DNA of 64,000 bases. Origin: Corynebacterium sp. MSK008 (GTDB lineage Bacteria > Actinomycetota > Actinomycetes > Mycobacteriales > Mycobacteriaceae). A program made the translations under genes and the position numbers. Location: positions 124,001 through 188,000 of the forward strand of contig NZ_JASPJX010000002.1 of the NCBI RefSeq assembly GCF_030232585.1. The letters are read 5' to 3'. Positions within the stretch are counted from its first letter, which is position 1, and each line of letters starts with the position of its first letter. The notes below the pieces were generated by a model that saw only the letters and a list, made by a program, of their open reading frames with translations, was not told the DNA's origin and did not search any database. Shown piece by piece: positions 1 to 10,157 of the stretch.

Positions 1-3000
1 GCGGATGCGCGGTCTCCTGCTCTGCGGGTACGCCGTAGAGGGTGTAGTTGGCGGTGCCGGAGGCGTCGATAAGCACTTGCTCAAGCGTGAACGCCGAGCC
101 GTCCTCGGGCATGAACCGCACGGAGCTGTCGTCCAGCACCTCCTGGTTAAGCGGGCCGATGACCACCGGCATGCGCTCGTCGCGCGTGGTGGTCGTGGGT
201 GCGGCCGACGGGCGTTCCACCACGTTTTCGCCGGAGACGAAGTCCACCAGGTAGGTGGTGAGCACACCCACCAGCACCGCGGCGATCACGGCGGCGAAGG
301 TGAGCAGGCCGATGGTCACCGGGCCCATGTTGCGGCCGCCGAAGCCGCCGCGCAGCGCGTCCGGGTCCTCCACGTGCTCGACCACCGGCTCGACCGGCTC
401 GTAGATGTCCACCACCGGGATCTCGTCCGTCGGCGCGTCCTCGTTGGGCACCGGCAGGTTCGCCGCTTCAAACAGGGCGCGCTCGATGTCGCGGAAGGCG
501 GCCTGGTCCACCGCGTCGGCGTCCACGAGCGCGCGGGTGCGGGCGGTGACGTCGTCCAGGTCGTCGGAGCTGACGTTGCTGGTCAGAAGCGTCAGCGCGG
601 AGGCGAAGGATTCCGCGTCAGTGGCCGGCGTGGCATCGGGAAGCACCACCGGGAACGCCAGGCGGACGTGCCCCTCGTGGTCGATGCGCAGCTGCTGGCG
701 GTTGTCCAGCCCCAGCGGGACCTCCGCCTCGTGCGCCGCCGCCATCGCGCCGGCCAGGGGTGCCAGGGCGTTGGCCACGGCCTCGGTGTGCAGCGTCTGG
801 CCCGACTCCGCCACAGCCTTGACCGAGGAGCCGTCCACCCAGTCCGCCACCACCAGGGCGCCGGAGCGGTAGGACAGGATCTCAATGTTCTCCGCCACCG
901 CCGGCAGGTCCAGCTTGGCCAGCTTGCGGGTGCGCCGCGCCACGCCGGCGGCCTTCAGCGCCGCTTCGCGCGGGGTTGCCGGGGCCATCGGCGCCGATCC
1001 CGTGGTGTCCACGAACGTCAGCGCCACATCTCTGCCGGTGGCAACCTCGCGCGCCTGCCAGAAGCGCGCGCCGGAGGTGGCGCCGTGGTCGCGGATCAGG
1101 CGGAAACGCCCGTCGGACACGCCCGCGCCCGGCACCAGGCGCGGCCCGCGGACCACACCCGCGGACATCGGCGGCGGCACCGGAGAGGCATTGAAGGTGT
1201 CGGCTGCGAGGAACTGGTTGGACACATCGCGCGGGTCCACCTCGCCCACCTCGAGCGCGCGGTCCTCGTCCGGGCGGATGAAGCGGCTTAGGCCCGGGAT
1301 GCGTTGCAGCGCGCGGCCCAGGTTCTGCACCTCGGGCAGTTTGGAGCGCGACAGCACCAGGCCAGTGACCACCAAAAACAGCACGCCGAGCATCGCCACC
1401 TCGATGAGGTTGCCCAGGCTGGGGGCTCCAATGAGGCGCCCGAGGGCCTCGGGCAGGTGCAGGCCGGCGACGTCGCGAAGCAGCCAGCGCACACCGAAGA
1501 TCACCGCAACACCCACGAGCGCCGCAGCCACTGCCCAGATGGAGGTGCGCAGCACGTCGCTGGAGCGCAGGGTGCCCAGCTTGCGGCGCAGAAGCAGGGC
1601 GCCGATGAGCGCACCGGCGACGAAGCCGAAGCCGTTGGCCGCGCCGAGCAACACCACCACGTGGCTGGGGTCCTGCGCGATATAGGGCGCGAGTGAGGAC
1701 AGCAGGATTTTCGTGCCGGTGATGCCGGCGATGATGAACGTGGGCGTCCACGCTTCCTCGCGGGCGTAGAACACGCGCAGGTGCAGCATCACCAGCGCGT
1801 ACGGGATCAGGGTGAACGAGGACGCGGAGATGGTCAGGCCCAGCAGGTGGGCGGCCTGAGGGCTGAACGAGCCGTAGGCGAACAGGGCGTGGGCGATGTC
1901 GGGGCCCAGCGCCGTCATGAAAATGATGATGGGGATCAGTGCGATGAACGTCAGCTTCGTGCCCATGGTCAGGTCCGCGACCACGGCGGCGTCGTCGCCG
2001 TCCGCGGCGTTGCGGGACATGCGCGGCATGATCGCGGTGAGCAGGGTGACGCCGATGATGCCGTACGGCATTTGCAGCAGCATCCAGTGCTGCTGGTAGA
2101 TAAACTGCGCCGCCGCGTCCGCGTTGAACGCGATGCGGCTGGTAATCACGTAGCCGAGCTGGCTGATTGCCACGTAGGTGATAATCGCCAGCGCCATCCC
2201 GCCGAACTGCTTGAGGCGTTCGTCGATGCCCCACAGCGGCCGCAGGTCAATGCCGAGCTTGCGCAGCGCGGGCAGCATGATCAGGCACTGCACCACCACG
2301 CCAGCCGTGGTGCCAAGCCCCAGCAGGAGCACGTGGGGATTGCTTATCGACGTCGGCGCCGCCGGGTTCAGCTGCCCCGGCAGCGCCATATACGCCACGA
2401 GCACGGCAATGGAGACGATGTTGTTGGCCACCGGGGCCCAGGCGCCGGGCCGGAAGTGCTCCTTCGTGTTCAGGATGGCCATGAACAGGGAAAACATGCC
2501 GTAGAAGAAGATCTGCGGCAGCACCAGATACGCGAACGAGGTGGTTTGGACGAGGTTGCCCTGGGAGTCCTCTTCCATCATCATCCGGGTCAGCAGCGGC
2601 GCGGCCGCCACGGCGATGACGGTGACCACCGTCATCAGCGTCAGGGTGAGCGTGAACAGGCGGCGGATGAATGCCGCGCCGTGGTCCGCGTCCTCTTTTT
2701 CTGCGCGCACCAGCACCGGCACCACCAGGGCGGTGAGCACGGAGCCCAGCACGATCTCCGTGATCAGGTTGGGAAGCGTGTTGGCGGTGTTGAAGGACGC
2801 CGCCACGACCTCGCCAAGGGCCGCGCCGATGAGCACGGTGCGGATGAAGCCGGTGATGCGCGATATCAGGGTGGCCACGGCCATGGAGCCGGTGGCGCGC
2901 ACGACTTTCTCCCCGCCCTCGGCGGGTTCCTCTTCGCTCGCTTTGGTCTCGGCGACCGCGACGGCCGCTGCCGTGCCTGCTGGCCCCGCGCCGCCCGCGG

Positions 3001-3181
3001 CTACCGTGTCGGCGGTCTGCGGCGGGGCGATGGTTTCGCCCTTGGGGCTGGTGGTCAGCAGCGACTTATCCGGCGCGCCGTCCTCGAGCTCCTCGCGCGC
3101 CGGTTTGGTTTCGCGCGGCGCCGGCACCGGCGCTGGCGGCGCTGGCGTGACAATGCGCCGGCGCAGTCCCTGTTCCGTCAC
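1..3181 (-). CDS. murJ: MurJ-type lipid II flippase with C-terminal pseudokinase region (3' end outside window)
   Basis: Reading leftward from a GTG at 3181, the frame stays open to the window edge (about 1,060 codons). Residues 1-90 are Pro/Ala-rich and cytoplasmic. Residues about 95-620 are a MurJ/MviN polytopic core with many hydrophobic segments (for example SMAVATLISRITGFIRTVLI near its start). Residues about 680-900 look like a degenerate protein-kinase fold, and a further membrane helix follows at about 950. Known of the family: MurJ flips lipid II for peptidoglycan synthesis, and actinobacterial versions carry a pseudokinase that recruits FhaA-like partners. The GTG overlaps the TGA of the upstream DUF6049 gene (GTGA), so the two are probably translationally coupled. 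This pair lies near oriC in corynebacteria. Confidence 0.93.
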   Translation of the reverse strand, partial: MTEQGLRRRIVTPAPPAPVPAPRETKPAREELEDGAPDKSLLTTSPKGETIAPPQTADTVAAGGAGPAGTAAAVAVAETKASEEEPAEGGEKVVRATGSMAVATLISRITGFIRTVLIGAALGEVVAASFNTANTLPNLITEIVLGSVLTALVVPVLVRAEKEDADHGAAFIRRLFTLTLTLMTVVTVIAVAAAPLLTRMMMEEDSQGNLVQTTSFAYLVLPQIFFYGMFSLFMAILNTKEHFRPGAWAPVANNIVSIAVLVAYMALPGQLNPAAPTSISNPHVLLLGLGTTAGVVVQCLIMLPALRKLGIDLRPLWGIDERLKQFGGMALAIITYVAISQLGYVITSRIAFNADAAAQFIYQQHWMLLQMPYGIIGVTLLTAIMPRMSRNAADGDDAAVVADLTMGTKLTFIALIPIIIFMTALGPDIAHALFAYGSFSPQAAHLLGLTISASSFTLIPYALVMLHLRVFYAREEAWTPTFIIAGITGTKILLSSLAPYIAQDPSHVVVLLGAANGFGFVAGALIGALLLRRKLGTLRSSDVLRTSIWAVAAALVGVAVIFGVRWLLRDVAGLHLPEALGRLIGAPSLGNLIEVAMLGVLFLVVTGLVLSRSKLPEVQNLGRALQRIPGLSRFIRPDEDRALEVGEVDPRDVSNQFLAADTFNASPVPPPMSAGVVRGPRLVPGAGVSDGRFRLIRDHGATSGARFWQAREVATGRDVALTFVDTTGSAPMAPATPREAALKAAGVARRTRKLAKLDLPAVAENIEILSYRSGALVVADWVDGSSVKAVAESGQTLHTEAVANALAPLAGAMAAAHEAEVPLGLDNRQQLRIDHEGHVRLAFPVVLPDATPATDAESFASALTLLTSNVSSDDLDDVTARTRALVDADAVDQAAFRDIERALFEAANLPVPNEDAPTDEIPVVDIYEPVEPVVEHVEDPDALRGGFGGRNMGPVTIGLLTFAAVIAAVLVGVLTTYLVDFVSGENVVERPSAAPTTTTRDERMPVVIGPLNQEVLDDSSVRFMPEDGSAFTLEQVLIDASGTANYTLYGVPAEQETAHP

Positions 3182-5598
3182 TTGGTTCTCCGATTCTTAC
3201 GTCTGCTGGCTTGTGGTTCTCGTTCGCTGTCTGCAGGCGGGCTGCCCCGCGCGCCGCGCAGCGCGATCACCACCAGCAGCCCGGCCAGCACCAGCGCGGC
3301 GACGGCGAGCCAGCGGCCCACCGTGAACCGCGTGGTGCGCACGGCGATGTCCACCGGCTGCGAGATCGGCTGCCCGTTCGCGCTGGCCAGGTACAGGTTC
3401 AGGTCCGTGCTGCGGGAGCTCTCCGGCAGGTCCGCGGTCATCTGCACCGTGACCGACCCGCGCGCCGGGATGCGCAGCACCCCGGGCACGTGCAGGCGGG
3501 CGTCCGCGGGCCCGGAGAAGTTGATGGAGGTCTCCACCGGCAGCGGCAGCCCGTTGCGGGCCACGATCAGCAGCGGGCTGGAATTGGAGGTGCGCGTGTA
3601 GACGTTCCCGGGCGGGATCAGATCTACCGCCGAGCGCAGGTCCCCCAGCGCGGCGCGGGAGGCGCCGAGGCGTTCGCTGGTGGCCTCGACCGCGTCGCTG
3701 TAGCGCGACATTGAACGGCGCTCGCCTACCGAGAGCGCCTGCAGCAGATCCCGGCGCAGCGGCAGGGTAAACCCGTATCGCGTGAGCGCGATGCCGGGGT
3801 CCGGCACCATCAGCCCGGTCAGGTCGTTGATGAACCCGGCTTGCTGGGTCACCTGCAGCACCTCCGCGTCGGTGAACGCGGTGGGGTCGGTGTGCTCGCC
3901 GGGCTCACCCGCAGGCGCGACTTCAGCGGGCGCGTCCAGGTAGGCGCCAAACGCCATGGGGTGCGCCGCGGCTCCGGTGACCAGCTCCGCGACGGTGCCC
4001 AGCACGGCGGCGGCGGTGTCCGCGTCCCAGTTCGCGGGCGGGGCGACCAAGATCGGCTCCGGCTGCTCCTCGGAGTCCTCCCCCACCCAGGCGGATTGGG
4101 CGGCCAGGCGCACCGCGGCGGCGGCGTTGGTGTCGCGCGCGGCCTTGGAGTCCACGGCGTAGTTGTAGCGCAGGTTCTCCTCCGAAAAGCCGGTGGTCTC
4201 TGGGTCCACGCCGGTGGCCGCCAGCACGGTGGCCAGGGATGACTGGTAGCCCACCGTCATCACGCCCGGCGCGACCCAGCCGTAGTCTCTGCCTGGCGTG
4301 GCGGCCAGCACGCGCACGGGCTGCTGCGGGGCGGGTGCGGCGGCCCCGGCGAGGTCCGCCATGTCGGCGCGCTCGAGGGCGCTTTCGGACCCGTCGTGCT
4401 CCTCCTGCACGCCTGCCGCCTCCGCGCGCTCCCATGCGGCCTGCATGCCTTCGTCCCTGACGGTGGAGCGCGAGTGGTCCGCCCAACCCAACGCGGGCGC
4501 GGTGCCGTCCTCGACGTAGCCCGTGCCGGTGACCACGGTGTTGAGCGTGCCGGCGGTGCCCAGCACGCGCTGCAGCACGAACGGCCCGCGCTCCACGGCC
4601 TCGCGCATGAGCCACTTATCGCCGGTGCGCGCCACGGCGTTCAGGTCCGCGTTCGCCCACGGCAGGGACACCACGCAGCCGGTGGCGGCGATGTGGCGCA
4701 CCTTGTCCAGCCACACCTTCGCGTCGTCCGCGCCGGCGCCGGGTTCGCCGTCGGGGGCGACTTCACCTCCCCAGGAGTCGCGCAGGCGCTTCGGCTCTTC
4801 CACCACGGCGGGGCGTTCGTCGTCGACGGTGTAGCCGTGCTGCATGCGGTCCACGGTGTCTAGCAGCGCGGGGTCCAGCGCCACGCAGGTGGCGTAGCCG
4901 ACCTCGGGTGTTTGCGCTGCCTCAATGTACTGGTCCACTAGCTGGCTCAGCCGCCCCTCGGGCGCGAGCTGGCCCGCCAGGGAGTCGTTCGCCAGCACCA
5001 GCGGCTGCGTCTCGGGCGCCTCGCCGGTTTCGCCGGGCAGGATGTCCACGTCGGCGGTCACCGGGTACAGCGCGGTCAGCTCCGCGGCCCGGATGTTGTC
5101 GCGCACGCCTCTCACACCCATATGGAAGCGATCGGTGTCGAGGGGGGCACCGGAGGCGTCGAGAAGCTGCAGCATGATGGGGTACGTGCCCACATCCGGC
5201 AGGTCGAGGCCCAAGTCCATCTCGATCTCCAGCGAGTCGCCGGGGGCCAATTGCCTATCGACGCCACGCGCGTCCCCCACCACCTGATACTCCTGCAGGC
5301 CAGCGATGGTGGCGTAGCGCTGCTCCATCACCGTGGCCACCGCCGAGGCGCGGCGCGGGACCACGCTGAGCCCCTCGAGCGTGTCGTCGGAGTGGTTGGT
5401 CACGCGAAGTTTCACGTGAAACGGGTCGTGCGCGGAAACGGAGCGCGGCGCCTCGACGACCTCGACGCTCGCCTGCTCGCCCTCGGACGGGCGCACGGTC
5501 AGGTTCGCCCACTGCTCCGTCACTTCCGGGTTGTCCGGCGCCAGCGGCACTGCGGGGGCGGCGAGCACGACGGCAGCCAGCGCGGCGTACCGGTTCAT
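3178..5598 (-). CDS. DUF6049 family secreted/membrane protein
   Basis: An 806-aa protein with an N-terminal signal peptide (about residues 1-20, [20 protein letters not shown]), a long extracytoplasmic region and one membrane helix near residues 760-782 ([15 protein letters not shown]), followed by a short basic cytoplasmic tail. It matches what is known as the DUF6049 family, conserved beside murJ in Actinobacteria; its biochemical role is unknown. It sits between the NUDIX gene (4-bp overlap at its start) and murJ (4-bp overlap at its end), which suggests an envelope-related operon. A ParB site at 5409-5422 is read as FHVK within the coding sequence. Confidence 0.85.
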   Translation of the reverse strand: MNRYAALAAVVLAAPAVPLAPDNPEVTEQWANLTVRPSEGEQASVEVVEAPRSVSAHDPFHVKLRVTNHSDDTLEGLSVVPRRASAVATVMEQRYATIAGLQEYQVVGDARGVDRQLAPGDSLEIEMDLGLDLPDVGTYPIMLQLLDASGAPLDTDRFHMGVRGVRDNIRAAELTALYPVTADVDILPGETGEAPETQPLVLANDSLAGQLAPEGRLSQLVDQYIEAAQTPEVGYATCVALDPALLDTVDRMQHGYTVDDERPAVVEEPKRLRDSWGGEVAPDGEPGAGADDAKVWLDKVRHIAATGCVVSLPWANADLNAVARTGDKWLMREAVERGPFVLQRVLGTAGTLNTVVTGTGYVEDGTAPALGWADHSRSTVRDEGMQAAWERAEAAGVQEEHDGSESALERADMADLAGAAAPAPQQPVRVLAATPGRDYGWVAPGVMTVGYQSSLATVLAATGVDPETTGFSEENLRYNYAVDSKAARDTNAAAAVRLAAQSAWVGEDSEEQPEPILVAPPANWDADTAAAVLGTVAELVTGAAAHPMAFGAYLDAPAEVAPAGEPGEHTDPTAFTDAEVLQVTQQAGFINDLTGLMVPDPGIALTRYGFTLPLRRDLLQALSVGERRSMSRYSDAVEATSERLGASRAALGDLRSAVDLIPPGNVYTRTSNSSPLLIVARNGLPLPVETSINFSGPADARLHVPGVLRIPARGSVTVQMTADLPESSRSTDLNLYLASANGQPISQPVDIAVRTTRFTVGRWLAVAALVLAGLLVVIALRGARGSPPADSEREPQASRRKNRRTK
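5409..5422. promoter_or_regulatory. parS site 1 (ParB binding)
   Basis: Perfect palindrome GTTTCACGTGAAAC inside the DUF6049 gene, matching the widely conserved bacterial parS core. First of eight such sites in the window. Confidence 0.9.
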
Positions 5599-6338
5599 CT
5601 CGGAGTTGCCCTTCCGGCCTTCTTTTCCTTCCTGGCCAGATCCGGCATCCGGTCGTACGCGATGCGGGCGAGCTTGCGCTCATCGGCGTAGGCGAGGTGC
5701 TCCATCAGGTCGCTCATGGGTACCCACGCCACCTCGGTGACCTCCGGGTCTTCGTCGTTGAACACGCCGTCGACGTAGCGCAGCAGGTTGTGGTGCACCG
5801 TCTTGTGGATGCGCACGCCGTCGGAGACGAACCAGTAGTCGATCGTGCCCAGAGTGTCGAAGGCCTCGCCGGTGATCCCGGTTTCCTCCCACACCTCGCG
5901 CTGCGCGGTGACCCACTGGTGCTCGCCGTTTTCCACGTGGCCTTTCGGCATGGACCACAGCAGCCGCCCGCGGCGGTCCAGGCGGCCGATGAGCGCGACG
6001 TAGATGCGGCTCATGTCCACCTTGCCGTCTTTGCCCACGGCCTCCGCCATGCCGGAGACCACCAGGCCGCCGGCCGAGGTCTCGTCGCGCGTCTCTATCG
6101 ACGAATCGTGTCTGTTCTGGTACTGCGACCTGCGACGATTGTGCTGCTTGCGCCCGCCGCGGGAGTTCTTCCCGCGGCGGTTATTCCGCTTCCGCTTCGG
6201 CTTGTCTCCCTGCTGCTGTTGCTGCTCGGCGGGTTTGCCCCCGCGTCGGCGCCGCGGCCGGCGCTTACCGCCGCCGGAGCCCCCCTTGCCGTTGGAGGGC
6301 CCCGGAACCGGGCGCTGGTTGTCACTCATTCGTGTCAT
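5595..6338 (-). CDS. NUDIX hydrolase with basic, low-complexity N-terminus
   Basis: From ATG 6338 the protein has about 247 residues (an alternative ATG lies at 6329). Residues 1-95 are rich in Arg, Lys, Gly and Gln ([18 protein letters not shown]) and may be an RNA- or DNA-binding tail. The C-terminal domain has a full NUDIX box, Gx5Ex7REVxEExGI, read as GHVENGE...REVWEETGI, so it should cleave a nucleoside diphosphate linked to another moiety; the substrate cannot be read from the sequence. It is divergent from cca (85 bp apart) and overlaps the DUF6049 gene by 4 bp. A GAAAGA stretch about 9 nt upstream favours the 6338 start. Confidence 0.88.
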   Translation of the reverse strand: MTRMSDNQRPVPGPSNGKGGSGGGKRRPRRRRGGKPAEQQQQQGDKPKRKRNNRRGKNSRGGRKQHNRRRSQYQNRHDSSIETRDETSAGGLVVSGMAEAVGKDGKVDMSRIYVALIGRLDRRGRLLWSMPKGHVENGEHQWVTAQREVWEETGITGEAFDTLGTIDYWFVSDGVRIHKTVHHNLLRYVDGVFNDEDPEVTEVAWVPMSDLMEHLAYADERKLARIAYDRMPDLARKEKKAGRATPR

Positions 6339-6422
6339 GCTATCGGTCTTTCGGCCGGTTGTGGTACTTCCCGCGCGGGGGTGGCGGGTATCGTGTCCCG
6401 GGTGACGCAGAAGCTCTTCGAT

Positions 6423-7883
6423 ATGCCAGACCCGACCGACCCGCTTGCTGCCCCTGCGCTGATGGCCAGGGCGCAGGATGTCGTGGCCAAGCATGCTGCT
6501 CTGCTCGAGCCGCTCGCGCAACTGTTCGCTTGCCGCGGCGAGACCTTATATATGGTCGGCGGCTCGGTGCGCGACGCGATGCTCGGCCGCGGGGTGCACG
6601 ACCTCGACTTCACCACCTCCGCGCGCCCCGAGGTGATCCAGGAGATCCTGGACGAGTGGGGCGAGAAAGTGTGGGACACCGGCATCGAGTTCGGCACCGT
6701 CTCCGCCATCCGCCGCGGCGAAACCGTGGAGATCACCACCTTCCGCTCCGACCTCTACGACGGCGTGACCCGCAACCCTGAGGTCACCTTCGGCGACACG
6801 CTCGAGGGCGACCTCATCCGCCGCGACTTCGCGTGCAATGCGATGGCCATTGAGCTTTCGCTTAACGACGAGCTCCGCCTCTCCCCCACCTTCCACGACC
6901 CCGTCGACGGGTTGGGCGACCTTGTGGAGCAGGTCCTGGACACCCCGCAAGAGCCCGAGGTGTCGTTCCGCGACGATCCCCTGCGAATGCTGCGCGCCGC
7001 CCGCTTCGTCTCCCAGCTGGGCTTTACCGTGGCGGACCGGGTGTTCGATGCGATGTGCGACATGGCGGGTGAGATCGAGCGCATCACCGCCGAGCGCGTC
7101 CAGGCTGAGCTGGACAAACTCATGCTTGGCGCACGCCCCTGGGAGGGCATCGATCTGCTGGTGTCCACCGGTCTGGCCGGCTACATCCTGCCCGAGATTC
7201 CGGCGCTGCAGCTGGAGACCGACGAGCACATGCAGCACAAGGACGTCTACCGCCACTCCCTGACCGTGCTGCGCCAGGCCACCGAACTCGAGGACGAAGG
7301 CCCGGACCTGAAACTGCGCTGGGCGGCGCTGATGCACGACATCGGCAAACCTGCCACCCGCGCACCCAAGGAGGGCGGCGGCGTGACCTTCCACCACCAC
7401 GAAGTAGTCGGTGCGAAGATGACCCGCAAGCGCCTGAAGGCCCTGAAGTACCCGAAGCACGTTATCTCCGATGTGGGCCAGCTCGTGTTCCTGCACATGC
7501 GTTTCCACGGCTTCGGCGAGGGCCAGTGGACCGACTCCGCGGTGCGCCGCTACGTCACCGACGCCGGCGAACTACTGCCCAAGCTGCACAAACTCGTCCG
7601 CGCCGACTCCACCACCCGCAACGCCAAGAAGGCCGCGCGCCTGCAGCGCACCTACGATCACCTGGAGGAGCGCATCGCGGACATCGCCGCCAAGGAGGAC
7701 CTCGCGCGCGTGCGCCCGGACCTGGACGGCAACGAAATCATGCAGATCCTGGGGCTTGAACCCGGCCCGGAGGTGGGCAAGGCGTGGAAGTATCTCAAGG
7801 AGCTGCGCCTGGAGCGCGGCGAGCTGGACCACGACGAGGCCGTCGCCGAGCTGAAAGCCTGGTGGGAGAAGGAAAATGCCTGA
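6423..7883 (+). CDS. cca: CCA tRNA nucleotidyltransferase
   Basis: A 486-aa class II poly(A) polymerase/CCA-adding enzyme that builds or repairs the 3' CCA of tRNA. Near residue 44 it has the nucleotidyltransferase signature [10 protein letters not shown] followed by HDLDFTT with the catalytic carboxylates. The [11 protein letters not shown] motif follows, and a C-terminal HD domain contains the LMHDIGKP motif. ATG 6423 is chosen; a GTG 30 nt upstream is in frame and cannot be excluded. The end overlaps yqgE by 8 bp, so cca, yqgE, azlC and azlD form one rightward transcription unit. Confidence 0.93.
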   Translation: MPDPTDPLAAPALMARAQDVVAKHAALLEPLAQLFACRGETLYMVGGSVRDAMLGRGVHDLDFTTSARPEVIQEILDEWGEKVWDTGIEFGTVSAIRRGETVEITTFRSDLYDGVTRNPEVTFGDTLEGDLIRRDFACNAMAIELSLNDELRLSPTFHDPVDGLGDLVEQVLDTPQEPEVSFRDDPLRMLRAARFVSQLGFTVADRVFDAMCDMAGEIERITAERVQAELDKLMLGARPWEGIDLLVSTGLAGYILPEIPALQLETDEHMQHKDVYRHSLTVLRQATELEDEGPDLKLRWAALMHDIGKPATRAPKEGGGVTFHHHEVVGAKMTRKRLKALKYPKHVISDVGQLVFLHMRFHGFGEGQWTDSAVRRYVTDAGELLPKLHKLVRADSTTRNAKKAARLQRTYDHLEERIADIAAKEDLARVRPDLDGNEIMQILGLEPGPEVGKAWKYLKELRLERGELDHDEAVAELKAWWEKENA

Positions 7884-8481
7884 GTATTTCTACGCAGACC
7901 GCCTGTTCAACGCACTGGAGCGGGTCGAACCGGAACCGGGCATGCTTCTTGTTTCCGCGCCCGGCATGTTCTCTCCCGAGTTCGCCCGCACCGTGGTGCT
8001 CGTGCTGGAGCACGACGCGGACCACACCCTCGGCGTGGTGCTGAACCGCCGCAGCGAGGTTGCCGTCGCCAACGTGATGGACGCGGGCTGGGCCGAGTTG
8101 GCCGCCAAGCCGCAGGCCGTGCACATCGGCGGGCCGGTCAGCCCCGAGTCCGCGGTGGGCCTTGGCGTGACCGCGGCCGGCGCGCCCGATAACCCCTACC
8201 TCAACCGCCTGGCCAACCGCCTCGTGCTCGTGGATCTGAACGCCTCCCCCGTCGAGCTTGCCCCTGAGCTCGATGGCGTCCGCATCTTCGCCGGCTACGC
8301 TGAGTGGGCGCCGGGCCAGCTCGACGACGAGATCCTGCGCGGCGACTGGTTTGTCACCCCCGCCCTGCCCAGCGACGTCGTTGCTTCCGCGGGTGCGGAT
8401 CTTTGGGGTGACGTGATGCGTCGACAAGCAATGCCCTTGCCCCTGTTCGCCACCTTCCCCGCGAACCTCGAGGACAACTAG
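7876..8481 (+). CDS. YqgE/AlgH family protein (UPF0301)
   Basis: A 201-aa protein with the N-terminal family pattern GMLLVSAPGMFSPEFARTVV and LGVVLNR, and IGGPVSPESAVGL in the middle. The family is broadly conserved but its function is unproven. It starts inside the cca stop region (8-bp overlap), and its stop codon shares one base with the azlC start. Confidence 0.9.
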   Translation: MPEYFYADRLFNALERVEPEPGMLLVSAPGMFSPEFARTVVLVLEHDADHTLGVVLNRRSEVAVANVMDAGWAELAAKPQAVHIGGPVSPESAVGLGVTAAGAPDNPYLNRLANRLVLVDLNASPVELAPELDGVRIFAGYAEWAPGQLDDEILRGDWFVTPALPSDVVASAGADLWGDVMRRQAMPLPLFATFPANLEDN

Positions 8482-9191
8482 TGGCTGTTTCACGTGAAAC
8501 ATCGGCGGAGATTCGGCTGGGACTTCGCGACACCTGGCTGGTCGCACTCGGGTTGGTGCCGCTCGGGCTGGCGTTCGGCCTGCTGATGACCCAATCCGGC
8601 TTCGCGTGGTGGTGGACCCCAATTTTCTCCACCGTGATTTACGCAGGGTCGATGGAGTTTCTGGCCATCGACATGGTGCTTACCGGCGTCGGCCCCGTTT
8701 CGTCCGCGATCACGGGGTTCATGGTGAACTTCCGCCACATGTTCTACGGGCTGACGTACCCGCGCTCCTCCATCTGCAGCGGTGTGCCGTCCGCGTACGC
8801 CACCTACGCGCTTACCGACGAGGTCTACGCCATCACCTCCACCCTGCGCGGCCGCCCCTCAGGCGCGCGCCTGCTGACGATCACCGTTGTGTGCCAGATC
8901 GTGTGGATCGCCTCCGGCATCATCGGTGCCCTCGCCGGCGCCGTTATCCCCGAAGGCGTCGAGGGCTTCGACTTCGCGCTGACCGCCCTCTTTGCCGTGC
9001 TGGCGTTCGAGGCGTTCCAGGCCAGCCGTGACCTGTCCGCGCCACTTATCGCAGGTGGCCTCGCTCTGGGCGCTGCCGTGGTGCTGCCGGGCCAGGTGAT
9101 CATCGTGGCGCTCGTGTCCTACTTCCTCGTCCTCCTCCTGCGCTTCTGGGCCCCGCGCATTGACGACAAGCTGACCTGGCGGCTGCCATGA
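8481..9191 (+). CDS. azlC: AzlC family branched-chain amino-acid exporter subunit (BrnF-like)
   Basis: A 236-aa integral membrane protein with about six hydrophobic segments and the AzlC pattern (RLGLRDTWLVALGLVPLG at the start, GFMVNFRHMFYGL in the middle). The family is the large subunit of a two-component exporter for branched-chain amino acids and methionine; azlD, the small subunit, follows with a 4-bp overlap. The proposed start is GTG 8481, sharing a base with the yqgE stop. The first codons run straight through a parS site, giving VAVSRET. Confidence 0.9.
   Translation: MAVSRETSAEIRLGLRDTWLVALGLVPLGLAFGLLMTQSGFAWWWTPIFSTVIYAGSMEFLAIDMVLTGVGPVSSAITGFMVNFRHMFYGLTYPRSSICSGVPSAYATYALTDEVYAITSTLRGRPSGARLLTITVVCQIVWIASGIIGALAGAVIPEGVEGFDFALTALFAVLAFEAFQASRDLSAPLIAGGLALGAAVVLPGQVIIVALVSYFLVLLLRFWAPRIDDKLTWRLP
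8486..8501. promoter_or_regulatory. parS site 2 (ParB binding)
   Basis: Perfect 16-bp palindrome TGTTTCACGTGAAACA at codons 2-7 of azlC. Confidence 0.92.
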
Positions 9192-9535
9192 GTAACTACG
9201 GCCTCCCCGACGGCGTCTCGCTGCCCATGGTGGCCGCAGTGCTCATCCCCGTCGGCATCGTCACCGTGCTGCTGCGCGCACTCCCCTTCTCCATGCTGCG
9301 GGTGCTCAAGGGCAGCCCGTTCATCGACTTCCTCGCCGTGCTCATGCCCGTCGGCGTGATGACAGTGCTTGTCGCCTACACCCTCGTCGGCCACGCCGGC
9401 TCCCCCGCCCACCTCGCATCCGCGCTCATCGCCCTGGTGGCCACCCTGCTGCTGCACTGGTGGAAGCGCCGCGCCGACCTCTCGATCTTCGCCGGCACCG
9501 CCCTGTACATGCTGTTGGTCAACGTCGTTTTCTAG
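9188..9535 (+). CDS. azlD: AzlD family protein, small subunit of branched-chain amino-acid exporter (BrnE-like)
   Basis: A 115-aa protein with four hydrophobic segments and the AzlD pattern (TVLLRALPFSML, FIDFLAVLMPVGVM). It starts at an ATGA overlap with azlC. Together the two should export isoleucine, leucine, valine or methionine. A terminator follows 8 bp after the stop codon. Confidence 0.9.
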   Translation: MSNYGLPDGVSLPMVAAVLIPVGIVTVLLRALPFSMLRVLKGSPFIDFLAVLMPVGVMTVLVAYTLVGHAGSPAHLASALIALVATLLLHWWKRRADLSIFAGTALYMLLVNVVF

Positions 9536-9542
9536 TCTTCCT

Positions 9543-9567
9543 CTCCCCTGCTCGGGAGGGGAGTTTT
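9543..9567 (+). terminator. Rho-independent terminator after azlD
   Basis: CTCCCC and GGGGAG arms with a 9-nt loop, followed directly by TTTT. Confidence 0.8.
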
Positions 9568-9713
9568 CGCGTTCCAGGGGCTATGTATATCGTCACGGAA
9601 GGTGGAGACGTTACATCTCCAGAAAGGCTTGAATACCTGCGGAAACCTGTGTTTTACTGTCGCGAGTCCGGTTCCGGGCTATTTAACGTCAGATTCGCAC
9701 AAAGGAGTTTCCA

Positions 9714-10154
9714 ATGAAGCGCATCACCGCAGCTGCTTTGGCCGCCACCACTGCCCTGTCTTTGGCGGCCGTACCGGCACAGGCTGAAGAGGACAGGTTG
9801 AACGACACGCTGGAGAACTTTGAGAAGGCAGTGAAGCCGAAGAAGGCGTCCGACGTCACTGATGCCTACCTCGCTGGCTACAAAGCCCAGGCAAGGGTCC
9901 GCGAAGAACTGAATCCGGGCACCGGCTACTCCGGTCCGTACAAGAGCTCCTCCGAGAAGAACCTGGTGCCGAAGAGCGCTACCTCCTCGCTGAAGAATGA
10001 TGCTGCACGCGGCTACAAGCTCGGCACCACCTACGACATCCTCGTCGGCACCGGCATCGCCGCAGGCGTCTTGGCACTCGTTGGTGCCGCCGCGGCCGCA
10101 GCGGGCAAGATCCCGGGTGTCCCGGGTGTGCCGGCCGTTGAGCAGTTCTTTTAA
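9714..10154 (+). CDS. Small exported protein of the MKRI/IPGVP family (paralogue 1)
   Basis: A 146-aa protein with a good ribosome-binding site (AAAGGAG) and a signal peptide (MKRITAAALAATTALSLAA...AQA, cleavage near residue 24). A charged middle region is followed by a C-terminal hydrophobic helix (GIAAGVLALVGAAAAAAGK) and the tail IPGVPGVP. The signal peptide, the helix and the Pro/Gly tail match three tandem genes at 24.4-25.9 kb. Unlike those, this copy has no cysteine pair. Function unknown; a membrane-tethered surface protein is the simplest reading. Confidence 0.8.
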   Translation: MKRITAAALAATTALSLAAVPAQAEEDRLNDTLENFEKAVKPKKASDVTDAYLAGYKAQARVREELNPGTGYSGPYKSSSEKNLVPKSATSSLKNDAARGYKLGTTYDILVGTGIAAGVLALVGAAAAAAGKIPGVPGVPAVEQFF

Positions 10155-10157
10155 GCC

